Shown: positions 6,018 to 13,024, numbered from the stretch's first letter. The stretch is 16,056 bases of DNA from Neorhizobium sp. UBA7851 (GCA_002500765.1 DLSX01000250.1:572-16627), one strand, 5' to 3'. The notes: a model not told the origin generated them from the sequence alone. Numbers and translations: made by a program.

Positions 6018-6794
6018 ATGTTGCCTGACCGCGATTTCTTCAATGCGCTTGCCGATGCCGCAAAGGGTGAGACGCTGTCGCGGTTCCGCACGGGAATATC
6101 TGTCGTCAACAAGGCGGCTGGCGGGTTCGATCCGGTGACCGAGGGCGACCGGGCGGCGGAGACCGCGATCCGGACACTGATCGAGGCGCGTTTTCCCGAG
6201 CACGGCATCCTTGGTGAGGAGCATGAAAGCATCGGGCTCGATCGCGAGCATGTCTGGGTGATCGATCCGATCGACGGGACGCGGGCGTTCATTTCCGGCC
6301 TGCCGGTCTGGGGGACCCTGATCGGCTTCCGTTCCAACGGCCGCGCGACCATGGGCATGATGGACCAGCCGTTTATCGGTGAGCGCTATTTTGCCGACGG
6401 CAGCAGGTCCTGGTATTCCGGTCCGGATGGCGAGCGGCAGATTTCGGTGCGTGACTGCGGGTCGCTTTCCGACGCTATTCTCTTCACGACCTCGCCCCAT
6501 ATCTTCCAGGGCGATGACCTGAAGCGCTACCGCGCCGTCGAGGAGAAGGTGCGGTTGTTCCGTTATGGCTGCGATTGTTATGCCTATGTGCTGCTTGCTG
6601 CGGGACATATCGATCTTGTCGTCGAAAACAGCCTGCAGCCCTATGATGTCGGTGCGCTGATCCCGATCATCGAACAGGCTGGCGGCATCATCACGACCTG
6701 GGACGGTGGCCGGCCGGAAAATGGCGGCAATATCATCGCTGCCGGGTCCAGGGCCGTCTACGAACAGGCGATGGCGCTGCTTGCCGGGCGGTGA
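6018..6794 (+). CDS. hisN: Inositol monophosphatase family phosphatase, probable histidinol-phosphatase
   Basis: A 258-residue Mg-dependent, lithium-sensitive-type phosphatase. DPVTEGDRAAE (residues 38-48), GILGEEHES (63-71), WVIDPIDGTRAFI (80-92) and the C-terminal YDVGALIPIIEQAGG are the four metal- and substrate-binding blocks of the inositol monophosphatase superfamily. The metal ligands expected from the family are E67/E68, D83, D86 and the C-terminal Asp. The DGTRAF variant and overall length resemble HisN-type histidinol-phosphate phosphatases, which act in histidine biosynthesis; inositol monophosphatase is the main alternative. The start at 6018 has AAGGA about 9 bases upstream. The frame is open to 5967, but that start lacks a ribosome site. 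The gene converges on the next one with a 7-base gap. Confidence 0.85.
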   Translation: MLPDRDFFNALADAAKGETLSRFRTGISVVNKAAGGFDPVTEGDRAAETAIRTLIEARFPEHGILGEEHESIGLDREHVWVIDPIDGTRAFISGLPVWGTLIGFRSNGRATMGMMDQPFIGERYFADGSRSWYSGPDGERQISVRDCGSLSDAILFTTSPHIFQGDDLKRYRAVEEKVRLFRYGCDCYAYVLLAAGHIDLVVENSLQPYDVGALIPIIEQAGGIITTWDGGRPENGGNIIAAGSRAVYEQAMALLAGR

Positions 6795-6801
6795 TGAAAA
6801 A

Positions 6802-7788
6802 TCAGGCGGCGGTTTCGGCCATGTCCAGGCCGCCATCGAGGCCGGGCATGAAGGTCCCGATCGCATCCATGGCCTGGGCGCGGTAGATATCCTTTTCCTG
6901 AAACAATTCGTGCCGGCCGCCGGTGACGGGGATGAGTTGCCCGGCGCGAAAATTCCGGGACAGGTTTTCCTGCAGGCGATAGGGCACGACGCCGTCGAGC
7001 ACGGGGGCGAGGATCAATGTCGGAATGGTGATTTCCATGAGATGCGACTGCAACGACACGCGTGAGGCGGCCGTCAATGTCTCATGGACCCAGCGTGCCG
7101 TCGGGGCGCCGACCGTCAGATCCTCGAAGGTTCGATAAAGTTCGAGGTTGCGTTCAAAACGCTTCCTGTCCCCGGTCAGGCCATTGCCTTCGAACGGGAT
7201 CAGTCGGCGGTCGCCACCGAGCTGGACGCCGCCGAACCCGGTCCACGACATCAGCCGTGCTAGCGGGCGGGCGAATTTTTCCGATGCCGGCTGGCCGTGG
7301 AAGCCGACATAGGGAGAGGCCAGCGCCATCCGGCTGATGCGGTTCGACAGGCGCGGGGCGGCCGAAAGGGCTATCAGCGCTCCGGTGGAATGGGCAACGA
7401 GAAAGAAGGGCAGGCGGGCATCCGGCAGCACGACCTGTTCCAGAAAGATCTCCAGATCCTTCTCGTAATCGGAAAAGCGCCGGACATGCCCTTTTCTGGC
7501 GTCCTTCTTCAATCGGTCCGACCCACCCTGGCCGCGCAGGTCATAGGTTGCCACCCAGAGGCCCATCGCGTTCAGTTGGCGGATCGTCTCGAAATATTTC
7601 TCGATGAATTCGTTACGCCCCTGCAGCAGCACGATGGTGCCGCGTGCCGGCACGATATCCGACCGGAACAGGCCGTAGCGGATCTTTACGCCGCGATGGC
7701 CGGTGAAATAGCCCGCGGAATAATTATCCGGCGGGGGATTGGCCGAGGTGAGGCGGAAGATATCGTCGCTGATTTGGGGCTCGCTCAT
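6802..7788 (-). CDS. Alpha/beta hydrolase, lysophospholipase-like
   Basis: A 328-residue alpha/beta hydrolase of the lysophospholipase/monoglyceride-lipase group (serine aminopeptidase S33 / Hydrolase_4 type). After the LLQGRNEFIEKY strand and turn and the YDLRGQGGSDR motif, the nucleophile elbow is VAHSTGA, with S134. The acid is likely D265 (APVLDGVVP) and the base H293 (GGRHE), in canonical order. There is no signal peptide, so it is probably cytoplasmic or membrane-associated. It likely hydrolyses lysophospholipids or monoacylglycerols, though the substrate cannot be read from the sequence. The start at 7788 (MSEPQISDDIF) is preferred over the open frame to 7827 because family homology begins shortly after it. 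It is convergent with the hisN-like gene. Confidence 0.85.
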   Translation of the reverse strand: MSEPQISDDIFRLTSANPPPDNYSAGYFTGHRGVKIRYGLFRSDIVPARGTIVLLQGRNEFIEKYFETIRQLNAMGLWVATYDLRGQGGSDRLKKDARKGHVRRFSDYEKDLEIFLEQVVLPDARLPFFLVAHSTGALIALSAAPRLSNRISRMALASPYVGFHGQPASEKFARPLARLMSWTGFGGVQLGGDRRLIPFEGNGLTGDRKRFERNLELYRTFEDLTVGAPTARWVHETLTAASRVSLQSHLMEITIPTLILAPVLDGVVPYRLQENLSRNFRAGQLIPVTGGRHELFQEKDIYRAQAMDAIGTFMPGLDGGLDMAETAA

Positions 7789-8194
7789 GATTTCAGCGTT
7801 AGGCGAGTGTGGCGCGAGGTCAAGCAAAATCGCTTATTGCCGGCTGCTCTTCCTGCGGCGATGGCGACAACCTGGAGGAGGTGTGTGCGGTAAGGGTTCG
7901 AATGCGGCGACGACCGGAGAAGCGGAGGCGGTGCTTAGTATAGGGTCTCCATATGCATGGATTTTCTGGCGCTTATCGCGACCCTTGCCGGGAGGGAAGA
8001 AGGCCGGAACCGGTGACACGGGGATGACAGCGCGGTTCCGGCAAGGCTGACCAAAGCGAAGGGACGAATGGTGCTTCGGTCCAAGGAGGCGTGACGCCTT
8101 CCAGAACCTGCTTTCTAGCAAGCCATGGCTGAACCTTTGCAAAACCGGCCGTTCATGCGTGGTTCATTGTCGAAGCGGCTGTGAGTGGCGGGGT
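7789..8194. other. 406-base intergenic region with nested inverted repeats
   Basis: No convincing gene is seen: the open frames here have low-complexity, Arg/Pro/Gly-rich translations and no ribosome sites. The region must hold the promoter of the lysophospholipase-like gene, but I cannot place it. It contains overlapping perfect 9-bp inverted repeats, CCTTGCCGG/CCGGCAAGG (7983-7991 and 8038-8046) and CCGGAACCG/CGGTTCCGG (8004-8012 and 8033-8041). Smaller hairpins follow at about 8049-8082 (GACC..GGTC) and at 8084-8100 (AGGCG-TGA-CGCCT). Confidence 0.55.
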
Positions 8195-8224
8195 CTTGAA
8201 GGGCGAAGGAGCAATTCCCATCTT
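8195..8224 (+). promoter_or_regulatory. RpoH (sigma32)-type heat-shock promoter
   Basis: CTTGAA (8195-8200), a 16-base spacer, and CCCATCTT (8217-8224) closely match the sigma32 consensus CTTGAA-N13/17-CCCCATnT. It lies 105 bases before the small heat-shock gene, leaving a leader of about 98 bases that holds the ROSE element. I recall the S. meliloti homologue (ibpA) as RpoH1-dependent, which agrees. Confidence 0.78.
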
Positions 8225-8230
8225 CACCCT

Positions 8231-8331
8231 GCAGGCGCCGAAAGGGTCTGCTGAACGGGGTCTTCATCGCCAAGACGGGATGAGGATGCCCAAGTGAAAA
8301 CCGCAACGTCGCTTCCATGGAGGACATTATG
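8231..8331 (+). promoter_or_regulatory. ROSE RNA thermometer in the sHSP 5' leader
   Basis: The ROSE (Repression Of heat-Shock gene Expression) hallmark is present immediately before the start codon. UCGCU (8309-8313) fits the UYGCU box and faces the ribosome site GGAGG (8319-8323). GUC (8308-8310) pairs with GAC (8323-8325) and CUU (8312-8314) with GAG/GGAG, leaving G8311 as the bulged G known to be needed for heat sensing. A preceding hairpin, GTCTT/AAGAC, lies at about 8260-8276. At low temperature the ribosome site is sequestered; heat melts the stem. The 5' limit is inferred from the promoter. Confidence 0.85.
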
Positions 8332-8811
8332 CGTCACGTCGATTTTTCCCCTCTCTATCGCTCCACGGTCGGTTTCGACCGGCTCTTCAATCTTCTCGAC
8401 AATCGCAACTTTGGCGATCAGGGTCAGAGCTATCCGCCCTATAATATCGAGCGGACCGGCGAAAATACCTACCGCATCACCATGGCTGTCGCCGGTTTCG
8501 ATGAAAAGGAACTTTCGATCGAATTCCAGGCCCATGCACTCACCGTGAAGGGCGAGAAGGCCGAAGAAGATGGTGCAGATCAGAACGAATATCTTTATCG
8601 CGGCATCGCCAAGCGTGCCTTCGAGCGCCGTTTTCAGCTCGCCGATCACGTTGAAGTCGAGGCCGCTTCGCTGAAGAACGGATTGCTACACATCGATCTC
8701 ATCCGGAATATCCCGGAAGCGATGAAGCCGCGCCGCATCTCGATTGCGGCCGAGGCCGGCGATACTGCCAAGACGATCGAGGCCCAGGTCGCTCCGCAAC
8801 AGGTCAACTAA
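8329..8811 (+). CDS. ibpA: Small heat-shock protein, Hsp20/IbpA type
   Basis: A 160-residue ATP-independent holdase chaperone that binds unfolding proteins and forms large oligomers. The N-terminus (MRHVDFSPLYRSTVGFDRLF) is typical of IbpA/HspA-class rhizobial sHSPs. The alpha-crystallin domain spans about residues 37-140: YPPYNIERTGENTYRITMAV, then AVAGFDEKEL, KRAFERRFQLADHVEV, and NGLLHIDLIRNIPE in the position of the AxxxNGVLxxxLPK signature. A short C-terminal extension (AEAGDTAKTIEAQVAPQQVN) follows. The start at 8329, not the upstream in-frame ATG at 8317, is chosen because GGAGG (8319-8323) sits 5 bases before it and that upstream ATG is part of the ROSE stem. A 12-bp terminator follows at 8856-8888. 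Confidence 0.93.
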   Translation: MRHVDFSPLYRSTVGFDRLFNLLDNRNFGDQGQSYPPYNIERTGENTYRITMAVAGFDEKELSIEFQAHALTVKGEKAEEDGADQNEYLYRGIAKRAFERRFQLADHVEVEAASLKNGLLHIDLIRNIPEAMKPRRISIAAEAGDTAKTIEAQVAPQQVN

Positions 8812-8855
8812 CGCTTGGCATCCCCTTTGATCCTCCCATCAAAGACCCAGGCCGG

Positions 8856-8888
8856 CGCCCCTTCCTCTCGCGAGGAAGGGGCGTTTTT
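8856..8888 (+). terminator. Rho-independent terminator of ibpA
   Basis: CGCCCCTTCCTC (8856-8867) pairs perfectly with GAGGAAGGGGCG (8872-8883) around TCGC and runs into TTTTT. The 12-bp stem lies 45 bases after the ibpA stop. Confidence 0.93.
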
Positions 8889-8897
8889 GTATGTGAA

Positions 8898-8947
8898 TTG
8901 ACGGGGGATCATGCCAAAACGTAAAGTATCTACATTGTTGCTACGTT
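8898..8947 (+). promoter_or_regulatory. mazEF promoter with operator-like dyad
   Basis: TTGACG (8898-8903) and TAAAGT (8922-8927) at 18-base spacing form a plausible promoter. The inverted repeat AACGTA/TACGTT (8918-8923 and 8942-8947) overlaps the -10 and the likely start point, where an antitoxin-toxin complex could bind. MazE-type antitoxins commonly autorepress in this way; that this dyad is the operator is inference. Confidence 0.5.
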
Positions 8948-8957
8948 GGAGATGCAG

Positions 8958-9200
8958 ATGCGTGCGACCGTGAAAAAATGGGGTAACAGTGCTTCCGTCC
9001 GTATCCCGGCCGCCATCATGGAGGCCGCCAACTTGACTCTCGATACGGTTGTCGAGGTTACCGAGGAAAATGGTCGCGTGATCATTGAGCCGGTGCGGGA
9101 AGGTGACGTCACGCTTGAGCGTCTTCTTGCGGGAATAACGCCGGAAAATCTCCATGACGAAGTCGATTTCGGCAGTCCGACCGGCAAGGAAGCGCTGTGA
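8958..9200 (+). CDS. mazE: AbrB/MazE-type antitoxin
   Basis: An 80-residue protein starting MRATVKKWGNSASVRIPAAI, the diagnostic swapped-hairpin AbrB/SpoVT fold of MazE/PemI antitoxins, followed by VVEVTEENGRVIIEP. The acidic C-terminal tail (ITPENLHDEVDFGSPTGKEA) is the part expected to wrap and neutralise the toxin. The ATG at 8958 is chosen because GGAG (8948-8951) is 6 bases upstream; the in-frame ATG at 8952 would touch it. The stop overlaps the toxin start in GTGA, indicating translational coupling. The pair lies between core genes, which is common for mobile accessory toxin-antitoxin modules. Confidence 0.92.
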   Translation: MRATVKKWGNSASVRIPAAIMEAANLTLDTVVEVTEENGRVIIEPVREGDVTLERLLAGITPENLHDEVDFGSPTGKEAL

Positions 9201-9541
9201 GCGCGGCCTCCTATATTCCTCAGGCGGGCGATATCGTCTGGCTGGATTTTTCGCCGCAGACCGGACATGAGCAGGCCGGCCGCCGACCCGCCGTCGTGCT
9301 CAGTCCTGCGGCTTATAATCGCTTCGGGCTGATGCTCTGCTGCTCCATGACGACCAAGGTGAAAGGTTATCCTTTCGAAGTCACCATTGCCGGAGATCAG
9401 GGCGTGGTATTGGCCGACCAGATCAAGAGCCTCGACTGGAAAGCCAGGAATGCTCAACGCAAAGGTGGAGTTTCAACTCGCGAACTCGGTGACATCAGGG
9501 CAAAGGCATTGGCCTTGATCGGGCAGTCCTCGTTACGCTGA
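9197..9541 (+). CDS. mazF: MazF/PemK-type endoribonuclease toxin
   Basis: A 114-residue toxin of the MazF/PemK/CcdB fold that cleaves mRNA at short sequence motifs when freed from its antitoxin. AGDIVWLDFSPQTGHEQAGR (residues 10-29), RRPAVVLSP (29-37), CCSMTTKVKGYPFEV (48-62) and LADQIKSLDW (72-81) are all in family order. The R29/R30 pair and T52/T53 sit where catalytic Arg and Ser/Thr are expected. It starts with GTG at 9197, overlapping the antitoxin stop by 4 bases, and appears intact. Its 3' end overlaps the convergent transporter gene by 9 bases, and there is no room for a separate terminator between them. Confidence 0.92.
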   Translation: MSAASYIPQAGDIVWLDFSPQTGHEQAGRRPAVVLSPAAYNRFGLMLCCSMTTKVKGYPFEVTIAGDQGVVLADQIKSLDWKARNAQRKGGVSTRELGDIRAKALALIGQSSLR

Positions 9542-10531
9542 AGCCGGCTCGGCCTTCACTTCCTTGGCCTTCAGGCGCTCTGCATATTTCTGTGCCAGTA
9601 CAGCGCAGGTCATCAGCTGGATCTGATGGAAGAGCATGATCGGCAGCACGATCGCGCCGATGGATGCGGAGTTTCCGGCGAAGATGGCGTTTGCCATAGG
9701 CACGCCTGATGCGAGCGACTTTTTCGAACCGCAGAAGGTGATGGTGATCTCGTCTTCCTTGCTGAAGCCGAGCAGTCTGCTGCCGAACATGGTGATGCAG
9801 AGTACCGCTGCGAGCAGGACGATATCGAGGCCGATGACGACGACGATATCGGTAATGGAGAAGGTCCTCCAGATGCCTTCCATCACGGCTGTCGAGAAGG
9901 CGAGATAGACGACCATCAGGATGGAGCCGCGGTCGAATGGGGTGAGCAGCTTCTTCTTCGAGCGGATCCAGTTGCCGATCCAGGGCTGCAGCAGCTGCCC
10001 GAGAATGAACGGGGCAAGCAGTTGCAGTGCAATCTTTTCCAATGCATCGAGCGAGACGCCGCCGCCGCCTGTCGTCGACAGCAGCAGCGCGATCAGGGCA
10101 GGGGTCAGGAACATGCCGAGAATGTTGGAGCCGGAGGCGGCGACGATTGCGGCGGGCACATTGCCGCCGGCCATCGAGGTGAAGGCGATCGATGACTGCA
10201 CCGTCGAGGGTAGAACGCAGAGGAAGAGCAGGCCGAGATAGAGTGGTGCCGGGAGGATGCTTTCGGGGATAAAGCCGAGGGCAAGGCCGAGAATCGGGAA
10301 TATGGCGAAGGTCGTGAGCACGATCGTCAGATGCAGACGCCAATGCAAGGCACCGGCAATCACCGTGTCGCGAGCCAGGCGCGCGCCATGCAGGAAGAAA
10401 AGCAGGCCGATGGCGATGTCGGTCGCAATGGCGAACCAGTCTGCCCAGATGCCCTGAATGGGGAGAATGGACGCAAGGATCACGGTCCCCAACAGCATCA
10501 TCGTATATTGGTCCGGCAGGAAACGCTTCAT
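9533..10531 (-). CDS. Bile acid:sodium symporter family transporter (SBF-like, YfeH type)
   Basis: A 332-residue polytopic inner-membrane protein with roughly ten hydrophobic helices starting at residue about 10 (MMLLGTVILASILPIQGIW). Sequence features such as GLLFFLHGARL, VLPSTVQSSIAFTSMAGGN and ITFCGSKKSLASGVPMAN are typical of the SBF-like / YfeH branch of the BASS family, whose members carry organic anions with sodium; the real substrate is unknown. The VQSSIAFTS and GSKKSLASG segments match the two crossover regions that form the transport site. The start at 10531 has a GAGGAG ribosome site about 9 bases upstream. It is divergent from a LysR regulator, the same arrangement as enteric yfeH and yfeR. 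Confidence 0.88.
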   Translation of the reverse strand: MKRFLPDQYTMMLLGTVILASILPIQGIWADWFAIATDIAIGLLFFLHGARLARDTVIAGALHWRLHLTIVLTTFAIFPILGLALGFIPESILPAPLYLGLLFLCVLPSTVQSSIAFTSMAGGNVPAAIVAASGSNILGMFLTPALIALLLSTTGGGGVSLDALEKIALQLLAPFILGQLLQPWIGNWIRSKKKLLTPFDRGSILMVVYLAFSTAVMEGIWRTFSITDIVVVIGLDIVLLAAVLCITMFGSRLLGFSKEDEITITFCGSKKSLASGVPMANAIFAGNSASIGAIVLPIMLFHQIQLMTCAVLAQKYAERLKAKEVKAEPASA

Positions 10532-10628
10532 CGCATGCTCCTCAAGCTCTCGCCCTTCAAGGTAGAAAGGTTGTGATCTCTCTTATCGTGAATTAGAATT
10601 CAACCACTAACAGTTATCACGAAATGAA
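10532..10628. promoter_or_regulatory. Divergent transporter/LysR control region with palindrome
   Basis: The 97-base gap must contain both promoters. It holds the perfect palindrome TGAATT-AG-AATTCA (10589-10602). A looser flanking pair, TTGTGAT (about 10571-10577) and ATCACGAA (10616-10623), also lies here. LysR proteins typically bind T-N11-A dyads in such gaps, so the palindrome is a candidate recognition site. This is inferred from position and symmetry only. Confidence 0.5.
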
Positions 10629-11489
10629 ATGGCGATGCTGAACCTCCATCATCTCGACAGTTTTCTGATGCTGCAGCAGACCGGCAGCTTCACAGAGGCG
10701 GCGACAAGGCTCGGGGTGGGGCAATCGACGGTGACGCAGCATATTCAAAGGCTGGAGAAGTCGCTTGGGCGCCAGCTCGTGTTTCGTGACACGCATCAGG
10801 TGAGACTGACCGCCGATGGTGAAGCGCTGGTCGGTTATGCACGCGGCATGCTCGATCTCAATGGTCAAGTCCTGTCGCTTTTCGGCGAAAGCCGGCTGCG
10901 TGGGCGTTTGAGGCTCGGGGTTTCGGAAGATGTCGTGGCCAACCGGCTGACGGGGATATTGGAGGATTTCATTCGCCTCCATCCGCTAGTCGATCTGGAA
11001 TTGACGGTGGCGCTGTCTGCCGTGCTCAACCAGATGCAGGATGCGGGCGATCTCGATCTCGTGCTTGCCAAGCGCCATGTCGGCGAAACGCATGGCAAGC
11101 TTTTGTATCGTGAGCCGCTGGTCTGGCTGGCGCGGGATCCTCATTTCGCGCCGGCAAAAGATGCGGTTCTGCCGCTGATCGCCTTTCCGCCGCCTTCGAT
11201 CACCCGGCGGGTGGTTCAGGAGGCTCTGGACCGTGAAAAGCTTGCCTGGCGTGTGGTTTGTACCTGCGGCAGCCTGAGTGGTCTGACGGCTGCGGCGCGT
11301 GCCGGCATGGGGGTGATGGTGCAGCCGCGCAGCATGGTGCCGGAGGGTTTGCGCGAAATCGCCGGTGACCGCCTGCCACGTCTCGAAGATGTCGAGTTCG
11401 TGCTGATCCCACGGCGTGGCGCAGATGCGGTCATGGTCGAGGCGCTGTCGAGCCTGATTGCGGCACGGATCATGCCGCAATCAATTTGA
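10629..11489 (+). CDS. LysR-type transcriptional regulator, divergent from the transporter
   Basis: A 286-residue LysR-family regulator. The winged helix-turn-helix covers about residues 5-64 (LDSFLMLQQTGSFTEAATRL, then VGQSTVTQHIQRLEKSLG), followed by GRLRLGVSEDVVANRL, which opens the effector-binding domain (about 92-286). Its GMGVMVQPRS segment matches the typical second co-inducer lobe. The start at 10629 has no good Shine-Dalgarno; the in-frame ATG at 10635 gives MLNLHHLDSF and is equally likely. Its divergent position next to the SBF-like transporter makes that gene its probable target, by analogy with YfeR and yfeH. It is convergent with the threonine aldolase gene, with a 14-base gap. 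Confidence 0.9.
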   Translation: MAMLNLHHLDSFLMLQQTGSFTEAATRLGVGQSTVTQHIQRLEKSLGRQLVFRDTHQVRLTADGEALVGYARGMLDLNGQVLSLFGESRLRGRLRLGVSEDVVANRLTGILEDFIRLHPLVDLELTVALSAVLNQMQDAGDLDLVLAKRHVGETHGKLLYREPLVWLARDPHFAPAKDAVLPLIAFPPPSITRRVVQEALDREKLAWRVVCTCGSLSGLTAAARAGMGVMVQPRSMVPEGLREIAGDRLPRLEDVEFVLIPRRGADAVMVEALSSLIAARIMPQSI

Positions 11490-11503
11490 ATGTCGAATTT
11501 GTC

Positions 11504-12556
11504 TTATGCCGAGGCGCAGATCGACAGGAACTGATCCACGTCTTCCTGGGTGGTGGCAAAGGACGTCACCATGCGGATGAGGGCTTCATCCTTGCCGACC
11601 CTTTCCGGCATGTCTCGCGGTTCCAGCCAGTCGTAAAATCTTGCGCCCTGTTCCGCAGCAGCCTTGGCGGAGGCTTTGGGCAGGACGGCGAAGACTTCGT
11701 TGGATTCGGTCTGCCAGGCGAGGCGGGCGCTGTTGAGTGAACCGAAGCCGACGCGCAGGCGATCGGCCATGGCATTGGCATGGCTGGCGAGGCCGATCCA
11801 GAGGTCGTCCTTGAGATAGGCTTCGAACTGTGCTGCAATGAAGCGGGACTTGGAGAAGAGCTGGGCGGTGCGCTTGCGCAGGAAGGCGAAGTCTTTTGCA
11901 AGCTGCGGGTCGAAGAAGACGATCGCTTCTGCGCACCAGCAGCCATTCTTCGTGCCGCCGAAGGAAAGCACGTCGACGCCGCGTTTCCATGTCATTTCCG
12001 CCGGAGTGCAGCCGAGCGAAACGAGGGCATTGGCGAAACGTGCGCCGTCCATGTGCAGGGGAAGACCGTTATCCTTGGCGATCTTCGAGATCAGGTCGAT
12101 CTCATCGAGCGTATATATGGTGCCGACCTCGGTTGCCTGTGTCATGGTGACGGCTGCGGCGCGGCCGTGATGGATGGCGTCCTGCGGATAGCGCGCAATG
12201 CGCTCGACGAGGTTTTCCGGAAGCATCTTGCCGGCTGGGCCTTCGACGCCGACCATGCGCATGCCGGAAAAGAAGTCCGGCGCGCCGCATTCGTCTTCGA
12301 TCACATGCGCTTCGGTGTGGCAGAATGTCAGGCCGCCCGGCCGGGCGATGCTGGCAAGCGAGAGCGAGTTGGCGGCCGTGCCGGTGGCGACGAAGAAGAC
12401 GGCAACTTCCTTCTCGAAGATCTCGTTGAAGCGCTGCTCGATGGCGCGGTCGAGATCACTCGTTCCGTAGGCTGCGGCGAAACGAGTCGATTCCTTCGAC
12501 AAACGTTCGTTGATGGCAGGATGGGCTCCTGCCCAGTTGTCGGAGGCGAAGAACAT
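11504..12556 (-). CDS. ltaE: Low-specificity L-threonine aldolase
   Basis: A 350-residue PLP enzyme (fold type I, beta-eliminating lyase / threonine aldolase family) that cleaves threonine or allo-threonine to glycine and acetaldehyde. GTAANSL (residues 59-65) binds the cofactor phosphate, H84 (TEAHV) should stack on the ring, D170 and R173 are in PLHMDGARF, and K203 in SFGGTKNG is the Schiff-base lysine. The length is normal for the family. The start at 12556 (MFFASDNWAG) has an AAGGTG site about 10 bases upstream. It is single-gene and convergent with the LysR gene. I recall it beside gltB in S. meliloti, so its neighbours look conserved rather than newly arrived. Confidence 0.93.
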   Translation of the reverse strand: MFFASDNWAGAHPAINERLSKESTRFAAAYGTSDLDRAIEQRFNEIFEKEVAVFFVATGTAANSLSLASIARPGGLTFCHTEAHVIEDECGAPDFFSGMRMVGVEGPAGKMLPENLVERIARYPQDAIHHGRAAAVTMTQATEVGTIYTLDEIDLISKIAKDNGLPLHMDGARFANALVSLGCTPAEMTWKRGVDVLSFGGTKNGCWCAEAIVFFDPQLAKDFAFLRKRTAQLFSKSRFIAAQFEAYLKDDLWIGLASHANAMADRLRVGFGSLNSARLAWQTESNEVFAVLPKASAKAAAEQGARFYDWLEPRDMPERVGKDEALIRMVTSFATTQEDVDQFLSICASA

Positions 12557-13024
12557 GAGATGACACCTTGGGATTGGTTCGGAGGTGCCGGGAGATTAAG
12601 GTTTTTTCGCTTCAGTGCAACGGTAAAGCCAGCTTCCGGCAGGCGGACCTTCGCGCTTGGCAATGAACGGGGCGATCGGCTCTATTTCGCGTAATTAAAT
12701 TGCTCGAATGTGACCTGAATGCGTAACAGACTGTCGTAGAGCCTGCAGAATCTTGCAGACACGCTCTTGTGAGAAAGTTAAAATCATGCGATATCAGATT
12801 GGAAATTAGGTCAGCTTTTCTGTCCTAATTTCTTCGGTGGCCGACTTTGGAAATGGTCGTGTTGCCGGATTTTGACGCCGAACTGGTCTGGGTTTTCTCC
12901 ATGGTGGAGATAGGCCGATGCCGGAGCGGCGCCTCGCATGACCGGGGTGACGATTGTCATATTCGGGATTTGATAAGCTGCCACCTTGCTCGCTGAAGAT
13001 GGCGAGCCAACAGGAGGAACGACG
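12557..13024. other. 468-base intergenic region upstream of gltB, with hairpins
   Basis: No convincing gene is seen on either strand. The half near ltaE should carry its promoter, and the gltB promoter and leader must also be here, but no -35/-10 pair stands out. Notable elements are the CTGCA/TGCAG dyad (12743-12758), the long AT-rich hairpin at 12802-12832, and a GCTCGC/GCGAGC hairpin (12988-13007) just upstream of the gltB ribosome site. Confidence 0.55.
12802..12832. repeat. AT-rich inverted repeat upstream of gltB
   Basis: GAAATTAGG (12802-12810) and CCTAATTTC (12824-12832) are perfect 9-base arms. Inside them, after one T-T mismatch, CAG and CTG extend the stem around the loop CTTTT. 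It has no T-tract on either strand, so it is not an obvious terminator, and its symmetry would also suit a dimeric regulator. Confidence 0.6.

Noticed and set aside
5991..6866. 291-residue minus-strand open frame
   Set aside because: Antisense of the hisN-like gene, whose motifs are intact on the plus strand.
7834..8142. 102-residue minus-strand open frame in the pldB-ibpA gap
   Set aside because: Arg/Pro/His-rich, no ribosome site or conserved motif; the hairpins in this gap explain the sequence constraint better.
8317..8328. ATG at 8317 as the ibpA start
   Set aside because: It lies within the ROSE stem and overlaps the ribosome site that serves the ATG at 8329.
11780..12694. 304-residue plus-strand open frame
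   Set aside because: Opposite ltaE; the minus strand has the complete PLP-enzyme motifs and this frame has none.
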